Below, piece after piece: positions 27,196 through 35,377 of a stretch of DNA of 64,000 nucleotides. Both the position numbers and the translations under genes were made by a program. The notes under the pieces were generated by a model. The model did not search any database. It had not been told where the DNA came from and was given only the letters and a program-made list of their open reading frames with translations. Source of the DNA: Kutzneria kofuensis (GTDB lineage: Bacteria > Actinomycetota > Actinomycetes > Mycobacteriales > Pseudonocardiaceae); assembly GCF_014203355.1 (NCBI RefSeq), contig NZ_JACHIR010000001.1, forward strand, positions 4,156,038-4,220,037. Direction: 5' to 3'. Each line of letters starts with the position of its first letter. Positions within the stretch are counted from its first letter, which is position 1.

Positions 27196-28095
27196 TTGTC
27201 GACGGACGGGCACGTGATCACGGGGGGCGGCCGGCTGCGCCGCGCGCTCTCCCGTGCGCTGCTGACCGTCGGCGGCGCGGCCGGCCTGACGGCCGCCGCG
27301 TGGTGCCTCTCCACCGCCTGCGCGTCCGCGGGAACCCTCGGTGACCACCTCCCGGTGGCCAACCCGGTCAACCACGCGGTCGTGACGCAGGGCCACTCGC
27401 CGGAAACCGCATCAGCGGACAACGGGGTGCACGAGATGGCCCGCGCGGTCGCGACCGCCAGCAAGCCGGCCGTGAGCTCCCTCGACGAGCACCAGACCCT
27501 GGCGAGTGGGGCGAGCCTGCCCTCCTCCGCCGATTTCGACCGGTTCGCCCACCAGGTCCAGGACGACTTCGTCCGGGTGGGGCGGCACGTGGCCACGCCG
27601 GCCCCGTCCGCTCTGGTGGGAGACTCGGTGACCCTGGTGCGCCACGTGGTCCAGTTCCCGCTGGCCACGCTCCCGGTGCGGCTGCCGATCCCGGTGATCG
27701 GCGATCTCTCCGGCGCGTCCACGTCGACCGACGGCAGGCAGCAGCCCGTCTCCCCGACCGGGTCCGACCCGGCCGGCGCGACCGGCTCCGCCACGTCCGC
27801 GGCCTTCGTCGGCGCGTCCGCCGCCGCGTCCACCGTGCGGCACCCGCTGCCGCCGTACCGGAGCTCGGACCTGTCCGGCCCGAGGAACTCCACGCCGCTG
27901 CCGGCCGTGCCCGCCCAGGCGCCGTCGGCCCCCTGCTGCTTCGGACACGGTGGCCCCGGCACGCCCGGCGCCCCGACCTCCGGGCAGCTTCCTTTCGGCT
28001 CCACCCTCGGCGCCGCTGCGTACAGGTCCGTCGTGGCCACCTCGCAGTCGGTGTCCGTGTTGACCGGCAAGCAAGCCGGCATCACGCCTGACTGA
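27196..28095 (+). CDS. Secreted low-complexity protein of unknown function
   Basis: A 299-residue protein I do not recognise. TTG 27196 is preceded by GAAGAGGATC; GTG 27211 is an alternative. A signal peptide follows (RRALSRALLTVGGAAGLTAAA, cleavage near ACASA). The rest is Ala/Ser/Thr/Pro-rich, with two amphipathic stretches (about residues 95-170) and a central LPVRLPIPVIGDL. There is a CC pair near residue 255 and no membrane anchor or sorting signal. It lies 199 bp upstream of the giant repeat protein in the same orientation. Joint surface expression is possible but unproven. Confidence 0.6.
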   Translation: MSTDGHVITGGGRLRRALSRALLTVGGAAGLTAAAWCLSTACASAGTLGDHLPVANPVNHAVVTQGHSPETASADNGVHEMARAVATASKPAVSSLDEHQTLASGASLPSSADFDRFAHQVQDDFVRVGRHVATPAPSALVGDSVTLVRHVVQFPLATLPVRLPIPVIGDLSGASTSTDGRQQPVSPTGSDPAGATGSATSAAFVGASAAASTVRHPLPPYRSSDLSGPRNSTPLPAVPAQAPSAPCCFGHGGPGTPGAPTSGQLPFGSTLGAAAYRSVVATSQSVSVLTGKQAGITPD

Positions 28096-28191
28096 TTTCC
28101 GCGCGCGGCTGGCGGTCGCAGGGCAGTTCGCCCGCACCGTTTCCGGTCCGTGCGCGTTCTTCTGCGCCCGTCCAGCCGCGCTAACGACCCG

Positions 28192-28260
28192 GGATGCACC
28201 CACCCCCCTCAGCTAGGTGCATCCCACTTCCCCGGGTGGCCGTTGCCCCCGGTCACCCGT
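28192..28260 (+). promoter_or_regulatory. Two consecutive hairpins in the leader of the repeat-protein gene
   Basis: GGGATGCACC (28192-28201) is the exact reverse complement of GGTGCATCCC (28217-28226). CGGGTG (28234-28239) pairs with CACCCG (28255-28260). Both lie 35-100 bp before the ATG of the repeat protein. They may be a regulator site or leader-RNA structure. They do not match the c-di-AMP (ydaO) riboswitch consensus as I know it. Confidence 0.45.
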
Positions 28261-28294
28261 TAGCCCCGCAAGGGACATACCCGAAGGAGAAGTA

Positions 28295-31200
28295 ATGCAG
28301 ACGTGGGCGAAGCGCGGACTTCAGGCCGCGCTCCTCACCGGTGGCTTGATCGCCGTCGGCACCGGCGTCGCCAACGCCTCCGAGTCCGGGTCGGCTCACC
28401 CGCTGGGTGTCCCCGCCGCCGACCTGGTCGACGTCAACGTCAAGGTGCCGATCCACGAGACCAACAACCAGTTGGGCACCGTGCTGGGCCAGACCACCCT
28501 GCCGGGCATCAGCCAGACCGTGGGCACCCGCGAGCTCACCGGCAAGCTGGCTCCGCACCCGCTGGCGACGCAGGCGAAGAACATCCCCGTCGCCGTGCCG
28601 CAGAACATCAGCCGCGGCAACACCATCCCGATCGACCTGTGCGTGCCGGTCGACGTCTCCGGCAACGCCATCGGCGCCACCGGCGACGCCGCCACGTACA
28701 ACCGGTCGAAGGTCGGCTGCGAGGCCCAGTCGGTCACCGAGACCGACGGCAAGCACGGCTCGATCGCCGGCAACATCATCGCCGTCGACTACGGCCTGCC
28801 GATCCAGCTCGACAACAACGCGATCGCCGCCCTCGGCAACGCGGCCGCCGCCGGCACCGCCGACGCGTACACCGCCACCGGCACCACGCCGTACGTCAGC
28901 AACGGCGACAAGGGCACGCTGGCCGGCAACATCGTCGACGCCGCCCTGGGCACCCCGGTCCAGCTGACCGGCAACGCCATCGGCGTCGGCGGCAACTCGG
29001 AGACCGCCTCCAAGGCGGGCACCGACGTCGCCACCGGTGGGTCGCTGCAGAGCAGCGGCAACGGCGGCACCCTGTCCGGCAACCTGGGCGGCGTGCCGCT
29101 GGGCCTGCCGATCGAGGCCAACGGCAACGCGATCTCCTGGGTCGGCAACGCCGACGCCAAGAACGCCAGCCACGGCGCCGTGCAGGCCGGCGACACCAGC
29201 GACGGCTTCTACGCGCTGACCTCGGGCGACCCGAGCACGCTGTCCGGCAACATCGCGCAGGCGCCGATCGTCAGCAAGGTCCTGCTGGCCGGCAACGCGG
29301 TGTCCTGGATCGGCAACACCACCGCGCTCGGCGTCACCGAGAACGACCTGGTGTCCGGCGGCAAGGCCGGCACCACGGGAGTGAAGTCCACCGGCTCGGG
29401 CAACATCGTCGACCCCGAGGTCGCGCTGCCGGTCGAGGTCTTCGGCGACGGCGTCACCTGGATCGGCACCGCCGAGGCCGCCAACCTGAACAAGGTCACG
29501 GCCCTGGCCGGCGGCAACACCTACACCGACGGCGACAAGTCGACGCTGGGCGGCAACGACGCGGTCGCGCCGATCGCCGGCGCGGTCGACGTGTTCGGCT
29601 CGGGCGGCTCGCTGATCGGCAACGCCACCGGCACCGCGGGCAACCAGTCCTCGGTCGTCGACGGCGGCTACAACGGCACGCTGGGCAACAGCGCGGTCGG
29701 CGGCGGCAACATCGCCTCCGTCCCGGTGGCGCTGCCCGCCGAGATCTTCGGCGCGGGCGCCTCGCTGGCCGGCAACGCCGACGGCCTGGCCAAGGAGGTC
29801 AAGGACGTCGAGGCCGGCGACAAGACCAACACCAACGACGACCGCGGCACGGTCAGCAGCAACATCGCCTCGGTGCCGGTCACGGTCCCGGCGCAGGTCT
29901 TCGGCGACGCGGCCGGCCTGGTCGCCAACGTCAGCGGCGCCTCGCAGTCGCAGACCACCACCACCGCCGGCCACGACGTGGAGACCGACGGCGACAAGGG
30001 CAGCGCGTCCGGCAACGCCGCGCAGGTCCCGGTCTCGCTGCCGGCGCAGCTGTTCGGCGACACCGCCACCCTGGTCGGCAACGGCGACGCCATCGCCAAG
30101 GGCGTCACCAGCTCCACCGCGGGCGGCGACGTCGACGCGTCCGGCAAGGGCGGCTCCATCACCGGCAACATTGCCGACGTGCCGGTGGCCGGTGCGGTGC
30201 AGGGCTTCGGCGCTGCCATCGCCGGCGCGGGCGTGGACAACGCCACCGCCGCCAACCTGACCAGCTCGAACGCCGGTGGCACCGACACCACCAGCGGCCA
30301 GGGCGGCTCGGTGGCCGGCAACGTCGCACAGGCGCCGATGGCGCCGGTCGTCGGCGTGCTGGGTGACACCGTCACCGCCGCGGGCGTCGGCAACTCCGTC
30401 GCCGACAACAAGGTGTTCGACACCGCCGGCAAGGACGTCCTGACCAACGGGACCGAGTCCGCGATCTCCGGCAACGTGGCCAAGACGCCCGCTGCCGCGA
30501 CCGCGCAGGTGCTGGGCGACGCGGTGACCCTGGGCGGCATCTCCAACGCCCTGGCCCACAGCTACACCGACCCGTCGGCCGGTGGCGACACCACCACCTC
30601 CGGCAAGCTGGGCTCGGTGGCCGGCAACGTCGCGCAGGTGCCCGCCGCGGCCAACGCGCAGGTGATCAGCGACTCGGTGGGCGCGCTCGGCAACGCCGCG
30701 GACGACACCACCGCGTGGACCGGCAACTTCGCCGGCGGCAACACCCACACCACCGGCATGTTCGGCGCCATCTCGGGCAACCTGGCCCAGGTCCCGGCCG
30801 TCGCCAACGCCGAGGTGCTGGACGACGCCGTGGGCGCGGGTGGCCTGGCGTTCGACAGGAGCTCGACCTCGGCCATCAACACCGCCGGTGGCGAGGCCAC
30901 CACCTCGGGCGTGCTGGGCTCGGTCGCCGGCAACCTGGCCTCGGTGCCGGTCGTCGCCGACGCCCAGGTGACGCAGGACGCGGTGTCCGCCGCGGGCCAG
31001 GCGTTCCACGCCGGCGCGAACAAGGTCGTCGACCTGGCCGGTGGCGACGTCGCCACCAACGGCACGGGCGGCTCCATCTCGGGTGACCTGCTGCAGGCCC
31101 CGATCGCTGGGATCGCCGGTGTGTTCACCGACGCCGTGACGGTCGGGGGCATCTCGGCCACCAAGGGCATCAACGTCACCGACGTGGCGTCCGGCGGCCA

Positions 31201-31735
31201 CCAGACCACGGCCGGCCTGCACAAGACGCTGTCCGGGCTGAACGGCCACGCGCCGGTCGGCGCCCTGGTGCAGATCTTCAACGTGCCGCTGAAGGTGTTC
31301 GGGACCGCGCTCGCGCACGGCGTGAACGACACCTCCGCGGTCGTCGGCGAGGAGAAGCCCGCGCTCGACCTGCCGATCACCAGCCGTCACCTGCTCGGCG
31401 CGACCGAGCTGCCGACGATGCGCGACCTGCCCACCGAGGCCGGCCTGCCGCTGACCGGCATGGGCGTGGACAGCGTCATGGGCCTGTTCAACCTGCTGCC
31501 GATGGGCGGCCTGTCGCACGCGGTGCCGGGCCTGCCGGCGCAGGAGCGCGACCTGCCGTCGCTGACGGGCACGCTGCCCACGGACAACCTGATCCCGGGT
31601 GCGCACCTGGTGCAGGTGCCCGGCCTGGACGGCCTGCAGGTGCGGCCGAACGTGGCCGGCGGCGCCCGTGAGCTGCCGGGTCAGCAGCTGGTGACCGACC
31701 TGGGTGCGGTGACCAACGGGCTGCACATCGCCTGA
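28295..31735 (+). CDS. Giant secreted protein with about 18 chaplin-like tandem repeats
   Basis: A 1146-residue secreted protein with signal peptide (MQTWAKRGLQAALLTGGLIA, cleavage near ANASES). ATG 28295 has a good GAAGGAGA site. From about residue 105 to 1030 it consists of about 18 tandem repeats of roughly 52 residues, of form G(S/T)-x-(S/A)GN-x6-P-x-G/A-x-P-V-x3-GNA-x4-GNA, with Gly/Thr/Asp-rich spacers. The pattern SGN...P...PV...GN...GN is close to the chaplin consensus of Streptomyces, whose secreted peptides form amyloid on aerial hyphae. Only the first repeat has two cysteines, as in classic chaplins. The C-terminal 110 residues are Leu/Pro-rich and contain an internal LPLTG that is not followed by a membrane helix. 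Assignment to the chaplin family is by eye. Confidence 0.72.
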   Translation: MQTWAKRGLQAALLTGGLIAVGTGVANASESGSAHPLGVPAADLVDVNVKVPIHETNNQLGTVLGQTTLPGISQTVGTRELTGKLAPHPLATQAKNIPVAVPQNISRGNTIPIDLCVPVDVSGNAIGATGDAATYNRSKVGCEAQSVTETDGKHGSIAGNIIAVDYGLPIQLDNNAIAALGNAAAAGTADAYTATGTTPYVSNGDKGTLAGNIVDAALGTPVQLTGNAIGVGGNSETASKAGTDVATGGSLQSSGNGGTLSGNLGGVPLGLPIEANGNAISWVGNADAKNASHGAVQAGDTSDGFYALTSGDPSTLSGNIAQAPIVSKVLLAGNAVSWIGNTTALGVTENDLVSGGKAGTTGVKSTGSGNIVDPEVALPVEVFGDGVTWIGTAEAANLNKVTALAGGNTYTDGDKSTLGGNDAVAPIAGAVDVFGSGGSLIGNATGTAGNQSSVVDGGYNGTLGNSAVGGGNIASVPVALPAEIFGAGASLAGNADGLAKEVKDVEAGDKTNTNDDRGTVSSNIASVPVTVPAQVFGDAAGLVANVSGASQSQTTTTAGHDVETDGDKGSASGNAAQVPVSLPAQLFGDTATLVGNGDAIAKGVTSSTAGGDVDASGKGGSITGNIADVPVAGAVQGFGAAIAGAGVDNATAANLTSSNAGGTDTTSGQGGSVAGNVAQAPMAPVVGVLGDTVTAAGVGNSVADNKVFDTAGKDVLTNGTESAISGNVAKTPAAATAQVLGDAVTLGGISNALAHSYTDPSAGGDTTTSGKLGSVAGNVAQVPAAANAQVISDSVGALGNAADDTTAWTGNFAGGNTHTTGMFGAISGNLAQVPAVANAEVLDDAVGAGGLAFDRSSTSAINTAGGEATTSGVLGSVAGNLASVPVVADAQVTQDAVSAAGQAFHAGANKVVDLAGGDVATNGTGGSISGDLLQAPIAGIAGVFTDAVTVGGISATKGINVTDVASGGHQTTAGLHKTLSGLNGHAPVGALVQIFNVPLKVFGTALAHGVNDTSAVVGEEKPALDLPITSRHLLGATELPTMRDLPTEAGLPLTGMGVDSVMGLFNLLPMGGLSHAVPGLPAQERDLPSLTGTLPTDNLIPGAHLVQVPGLDGLQVRPNVAGGARELPGQQLVTDLGAVTNGLHIA
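28607..31355 (+). repeat. Tandem array of about 18 repeats of about 156 bp encoding chaplin-like units
   Basis: Each unit opens with codons for G(S/T)(I/L/V)(S/A)GN and recurs every 150-165 bp. The first five units are closest to a chaplin domain, with GN-A-(I/V)-x4-GN. Units 8-16 form a second group with VPVxxPAQVFGD or VPxxANAQV, which suggests at least two rounds of duplication. Confidence 0.8.
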
Positions 31736-31752
31736 GCCAGTTGACTGAGGGG

Positions 31753-31786
31753 ACCCCCGGGACAGCCACTCCCGGGGGTTCTTTCT
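31753..31786 (+). terminator. Intrinsic terminator after the repeat-protein gene
   Basis: ACCCCCGGGA pairs with TCCCGGGGGT around a 7-nt loop, followed by TTCTTTCT. It begins 18 bp after the stop. The T-run overlaps the stop codon of the convergent GGDEF gene. Confidence 0.85.
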
Positions 31787-32639
31787 ATGTGACGCGAAGT
31801 CTCTTCTCGACGTGCCCGACGACGGTGTGCGCGGGCGCGGAGCCGTCGCTGGTCGCCCAGCACACCCGCACCTTCGGGTGCAGCCGAACCTTGCCGACGA
31901 GCACCGCCCGCTCGGTCAGCTCCCGCACCCGGGCCGCGATCGGCTCGCCGGTGCCGCACGGGTGCTCCGCGACCACCGCGAACTCGTCGCCGCCGTAACG
32001 GGCCACGGTGTGGTCGTCGCGCAGCCCCTGGCGCAGCCGCCCGGCCAGCACGGTCAGCAGCCCGTCGCCGACATCGAAGCCGTGCTCGGCGTTGACCTCG
32101 GCCAGCCGGCGCACGTCCACCAGCACGAAGGTGCTCAGCGAGCCGTTGGTGCGGGACCTGGTCAGCGACTGTTCCAGCCGGTCCAGCAGCAGCGCCCGGC
32201 TGGGCAGTCCGGTCAGCGGGTCGATCAGCCCCCGGCTGTGCGGCACGTCGGTGTGCACCGGCTGCAGCACGGTGAGCACGCTCGGCCGGCCCCGGTGGCT
32301 GACGGCGTGGAAGTCGGCCCACAGCCGCGAACCGGCGATCCCGTCGCGCACCACCACCATCGGCACGGCGAGCCGGCCGTTGCCCCGCAACACCTGCGCG
32401 GCCAGCTCGGCGCCCTGCGGCAGCGGCGCGCCGGAGTCGTCGCAGGCCTGCCAGCCCGCGGGCCGCCGGTTGCCGAGCAGATCGGCCCTGCTGAGCCCGA
32501 GCAGATGCCCGGCCAGGCTGTTCGCCGCCAGCACCGCCCCATGTTCGTCCTGCAGCAGCACCCCAACGGGAAGCTCGGACACCAGCTCGTCCCAGACCGT
32601 CCCGGTGGTCGTCGGTGCCGCCGTGTCCACGGCACTCAT
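31785..32639 (-). CDS. PAS-GGDEF protein
   Basis: A 284-residue cytoplasmic protein. A PAS-like sensor is at about residues 18-125 (LPVGVLLQDEHGAVLAANSL), then a GGDEF domain from about 137 with LTGLPSRALLLDRL and the catalytic RYGGDEFAVVAE. The metal-site segment is VLVDVRRLAEVNAEHG, which keeps Asp and Asn but lacks the usual Phe-Lys. The RxxD inhibitory site is absent (RDDH at that place). It is likely a diguanylate cyclase or a degenerate c-di-GMP sensor. The ATG at 32639 has GAGGAAGG upstream. Confidence 0.83.
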   Translation of the reverse strand: MSAVDTAAPTTTGTVWDELVSELPVGVLLQDEHGAVLAANSLAGHLLGLSRADLLGNRRPAGWQACDDSGAPLPQGAELAAQVLRGNGRLAVPMVVVRDGIAGSRLWADFHAVSHRGRPSVLTVLQPVHTDVPHSRGLIDPLTGLPSRALLLDRLEQSLTRSRTNGSLSTFVLVDVRRLAEVNAEHGFDVGDGLLTVLAGRLRQGLRDDHTVARYGGDEFAVVAEHPCGTGEPIAARVRELTERAVLVGKVRLHPKVRVCWATSDGSAPAHTVVGHVEKRLRVT

Positions 32640-32746
32640 CCGGTTCGCACCTTCCTCAGCAGGGAGGTTTCCACAGTGAGCCTGCCCCCGAGGTGGCTCG
32701 TTAACAAGGGGCCCGATCCACCCGTACCGGTGATCTTTGGTGATAT

Positions 32747-33622
32747 TCAGGTGATCAGTGTCGCGAACAGGTCCGCCGAGACGATGGGGACGCCGTACCG
32801 GCGGGCCGTTCGTGCCTTGGTGGACATGGTTTCCGGGTCGGCGGCGACCAGCAGCGCGGTCTGCCGTGTGACATAGCCCGCATTGACCCGCAGTCCCGCC
32901 GCGAGTGCCCGTTCTACCAGCTCATGGCGGGGTTGTTCGGCCTGCCCGGTGAACACCACGAGGTCGCCGATGCGGAGTGAGGGAACCTCACCTGTGGGCA
33001 CCGGCGGCACGTAGCTGCCGCGCCGGTACTCGGCGACCTCGTCCGGCGGCAGCGTCGGCCAGCGCCAGGTTGACGCCGCGGCAAGCAGATCCGTCCACGG
33101 CTCGGGTCGGCCGGCCCGGCTCAGGTAGTGCGCGAGCAGACCGGCGGCGGCGTGGGCGTCGTCGAGCGCCGAGTGGGCGTCGCGCAGTTCGACGCCGGCC
33201 GCGTCGCAACTGGCCTTCAGCGACCGGCCACTGCGGTGCGGCAGATAGGCCGCGCCGAGCGCCATCGTGCACAGGCCCAGCTCCGACGACAGCGGCACCG
33301 GCAAGCCGAGTCGGTCGAACTCCGCGGCCAGGAACCGTGCGTCGAAGGCCAGGTTGTGCGCCACGACGACCCGGCGGGCCAACCGCGCCGCCAACGCGCC
33401 CGCCACCTGCGCGAACGACGGCGCGCGCCGGGCGTCGCCCGCGTTGATCCGGTGGATGTGCTGCGGCCCGAGATCACGGCCGGGATTGACCACCGTGCAC
33501 CACTCGTCGGTGATCACGCCGGTCCGGTCGACCGCCACCACGGCGACCTCGACCACCCGATCACGGCCGGTGGCCGCGAATCCCGTCGTCTCGACGTCAA
33601 CGACCGCATAGCCATCCGACAC
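32747..33622 (-). CDS. DEDDh 3'-5' exonuclease with C-terminal BRCT domain
   Basis: A 291-residue protein. The exonuclease fold (residues 1-170) has VVDVETTGF as Exo I, HNLAFDARFLAAEF as Exo II and HSALDDAHAAAGLL as Exo III, with the active-site His of the DEDDh type, as in the DNA polymerase III epsilon subunit. The C-terminal 80 residues form a BRCT-like domain (GDLVVFTGQAEQPRHELVE and TRQTALLVAADPETMSTKA). This domain pair is seen in actinobacterial DnaQ-like proteins and suggests DNA repair, not the replicative proofreader. Confidence 0.88.
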   Translation of the reverse strand: MSDGYAVVDVETTGFAATGRDRVVEVAVVAVDRTGVITDEWCTVVNPGRDLGPQHIHRINAGDARRAPSFAQVAGALAARLARRVVVAHNLAFDARFLAAEFDRLGLPVPLSSELGLCTMALGAAYLPHRSGRSLKASCDAAGVELRDAHSALDDAHAAAGLLAHYLSRAGRPEPWTDLLAAASTWRWPTLPPDEVAEYRRGSYVPPVPTGEVPSLRIGDLVVFTGQAEQPRHELVERALAAGLRVNAGYVTRQTALLVAADPETMSTKARTARRYGVPIVSADLFATLIT

Positions 33623-33648
33623 GCCTGAAAGCTACAAGCTGTGCCACG

Positions 33649-33951
33649 ATGGCCCGCGTGAGGTGGCTCGAAGCGTCCACGCCGTGGCTGATCGCGGTGA
33701 TCGTGGCCTGGGTGGCGGCCGGGCTGTTCGAGTTCCTGCTGATCCGCCCGCGGGAGAAGGCCGCGCTGGAGGGCCGGGGCTGTCCCTACTGCGGCACGCA
33801 GTGGAACGGGCTCAAGGCGTGCGCCAACTGCGGCCGCGACCTTGTCCGCGAACAGAACCACATCGTGACCCGGGTGCTGTTCACCCTCGGGGCGCTGGCC
33901 ACCGGGCCGGTGATCGGCATCGTGGTCGTGCACCTGCTCACCGGGAAGTGA
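33649..33951 (+). CDS. Small membrane protein with a zinc-ribbon between two helices
   Basis: A 100-residue protein. Helix 1 is at about residues 11-31 (WLIAVIVAWVAAGLFEFLLI). A CPYC/CANC zinc ribbon spans about residues 45-61, and helix 2 is at about 75-97. The family and function were not recognised. The ATG at 33649 lies 26 bp from the divergent exonuclease start; a GTG at 33658 is also possible. The last 14 bp overlap the convergent DUF3224 gene. Confidence 0.7.
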   Translation: MARVRWLEASTPWLIAVIVAWVAAGLFEFLLIRPREKAALEGRGCPYCGTQWNGLKACANCGRDLVREQNHIVTRVLFTLGALATGPVIGIVVVHLLTGK

Positions 33952-34297
33952 TGGTGTAGGGCACCTCCTGGCTCGGGCCGGACCTGTAGGTCCCGGTCGC
34001 CTTGATCTCGTTGCCGACACGGACCTCGAAGCTGGACTCGATGCCGCTGGCGTCGAAGGTTCCGTTGTGCGCCAACACGTAGCTGCCCGGCTCGTCGTCG
34101 AACGAGCCGGTGAGCAGCTCGTAGCCGACGAACGTGCCGGTCCCGTCCGGCCGGTAGTGCAGCAGCAGCTGCGCCCGGCTCTCGCCCTTCAGCGGTCCCT
34201 CGTAGACGAAGTCCACGTCGGCGTGCGCGACCTTCGGGCCGCCCTTGGCCTCGGCGACGAGCTTCTCATCCCACCTGGTGTATCGGAACGTGCTCAT
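33938..34297 (-). CDS. DUF3224 domain protein
   Basis: A 119-residue soluble protein spanning one DUF3224 barrel. It contains the family pattern FVYEGPLKGESRAQLLLHYRPDG then TFVGYELLTGSF and SYVLAHNGTFDA. No catalytic residues are known for the family, which is structurally related to allene oxide cyclase-like barrels. It follows the same orientation as the GlxA-type regulator but is separated from it by the regulator's own stop, 31 bp away. Confidence 0.8.
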   Translation of the reverse strand: MSTFRYTRWDEKLVAEAKGGPKVAHADVDFVYEGPLKGESRAQLLLHYRPDGTGTFVGYELLTGSFDDEPGSYVLAHNGTFDASGIESSFEVRVGNEIKATGTYRSGPSQEVPYTITSR

Positions 34298-34328
34298 GGC
34301 CGTAACCCTGACAGCTATACCTGACAGA

Positions 34329-35276
34329 TCATGTCAGGTTCCGATAGCGGGACGGAGGAATTCCGTACTGGCCGACGAACGCCTGTCGCAGCGTCTCCGC
34401 CGAGCCGAAGCCGCAGCGGCGGGCGATCGCCGCCAGCGGCAGCGGGGTCGAGGTCAACAGCCGGGCGGCGGCCTCGGTTCTGGTCTCCCGCACGTACTTG
34501 GCCGGCGGGCGGCCGGTGTGGTCGAGGAACAGCCGGGTCAGGTGCCGCTCGCTGACGCCGGCCCGATCCGCCAGCGCGGTCGTGCCGAGGTCGTCGTCGA
34601 GATTGGCGGCGATGTGCGTGACCAGCTTGCGCACCACCGAGTTCTCCGGCGTCGGGGCCTGCACGTACATGCTCACCTGGGCCTGGTTCCCCGGCCGCTG
34701 CAGGTACGTCACCAGCGCACGGGCGACCGCCCGGGCCAGCTCCGCGCCGTTGTCCTCCTCCACGAACGCCAGCGACAGGTCCAGCCCGCTCGTCACGCCC
34801 GCGGCCGTGTAGACGTTGCCGTCCTTGATGTACAAGGGTTTCGGGTCCACCTGGATGCGCGGATACCGCTCGGCCAGGCGCTGCGCGACGACCCAGTGCG
34901 TGGTGCAGCGCCGGCCGTCGAGCAGGCCGGCCGACGCCAGCACACTCGTGCCCGAGCACACCGAGGACACGCGCCGGCTTTCCCTGGCCAGCCTGCGGAC
35001 GTGCGCCACCAGCACCGGATCGTCGGCGGCCTTCTCGTGTCCGAGGCCGCCCGACACGACCAGCGTGTCCAGCGGGCCCGTGATCCGTTCCAACGCATGC
35101 TGCCCGGCCAGCACCAGACCCGAGCCGCTGCTCGCCGGCTGCGCGCCGAGTGTGGCGAACTCGATCGAGTACTGCGGGTCCGCGCCGAGCCGGTTGGCCG
35201 CGTCGAAGGTGTCCGACACGCAGGCCACGTCGAGCAGTTCGACGTCCGGGTAACCGACGATCACCACCCTGCGCAT
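34329..35276 (-). CDS. GlxA family AraC-type transcriptional regulator
   Basis: A 315-residue protein. An N-terminal DJ-1/PfpI-like domain (about residues 1-175) contains SSVCSGTSVLASAGLLDG at the nucleophile-elbow position. It is joined to a C-terminal AraC helix-turn-helix pair (about 215-312) with LADRAGVSERHLTRLFLDH and AAIARRCGFGSAETLRQAF. The regulator domain likely senses a small molecule. It is divergent from a catalytic DJ-1/PfpI protein of the same fold, the usual arrangement for isonitrile-hydratase-like enzymes and their regulators. The ATG at 35276 is chosen over the upstream frame. Confidence 0.88.
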   Translation of the reverse strand: MRRVVIVGYPDVELLDVACVSDTFDAANRLGADPQYSIEFATLGAQPASSGSGLVLAGQHALERITGPLDTLVVSGGLGHEKAADDPVLVAHVRRLARESRRVSSVCSGTSVLASAGLLDGRRCTTHWVVAQRLAERYPRIQVDPKPLYIKDGNVYTAAGVTSGLDLSLAFVEEDNGAELARAVARALVTYLQRPGNQAQVSMYVQAPTPENSVVRKLVTHIAANLDDDLGTTALADRAGVSERHLTRLFLDHTGRPPAKYVRETRTEAAARLLTSTPLPLAAIARRCGFGSAETLRQAFVGQYGIPPSRYRNLT

Positions 35277-35377
35277 GCGGCGACGATACCCGTCCGAAAG
35301 ACAGGGATACCAGGATTCAGGACATCGGCTCCCGACCTGATTGCCGAGCGCCGGCCGGCGGGAAGATCGTCGACGGC

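Noticed and set aside
28140-28294. A c-di-AMP (ydaO) riboswitch in the repeat-protein leader
   Set aside because: The hairpins are real, but the conserved ydaO sequence blocks as I know them are not present.
31400-31500. LPLTG in the repeat protein as a sortase signal
   Set aside because: It lies about 90 residues from the end and no membrane helix and positively charged tail follow it.
28253-31726. A 1157-codon open frame on the minus strand opposite the repeat protein
   Set aside because: It is the complement of the repetitive GC-rich gene, lacks a ribosome-binding site and resembles no protein; the plus strand has a signal peptide and clear repeats.
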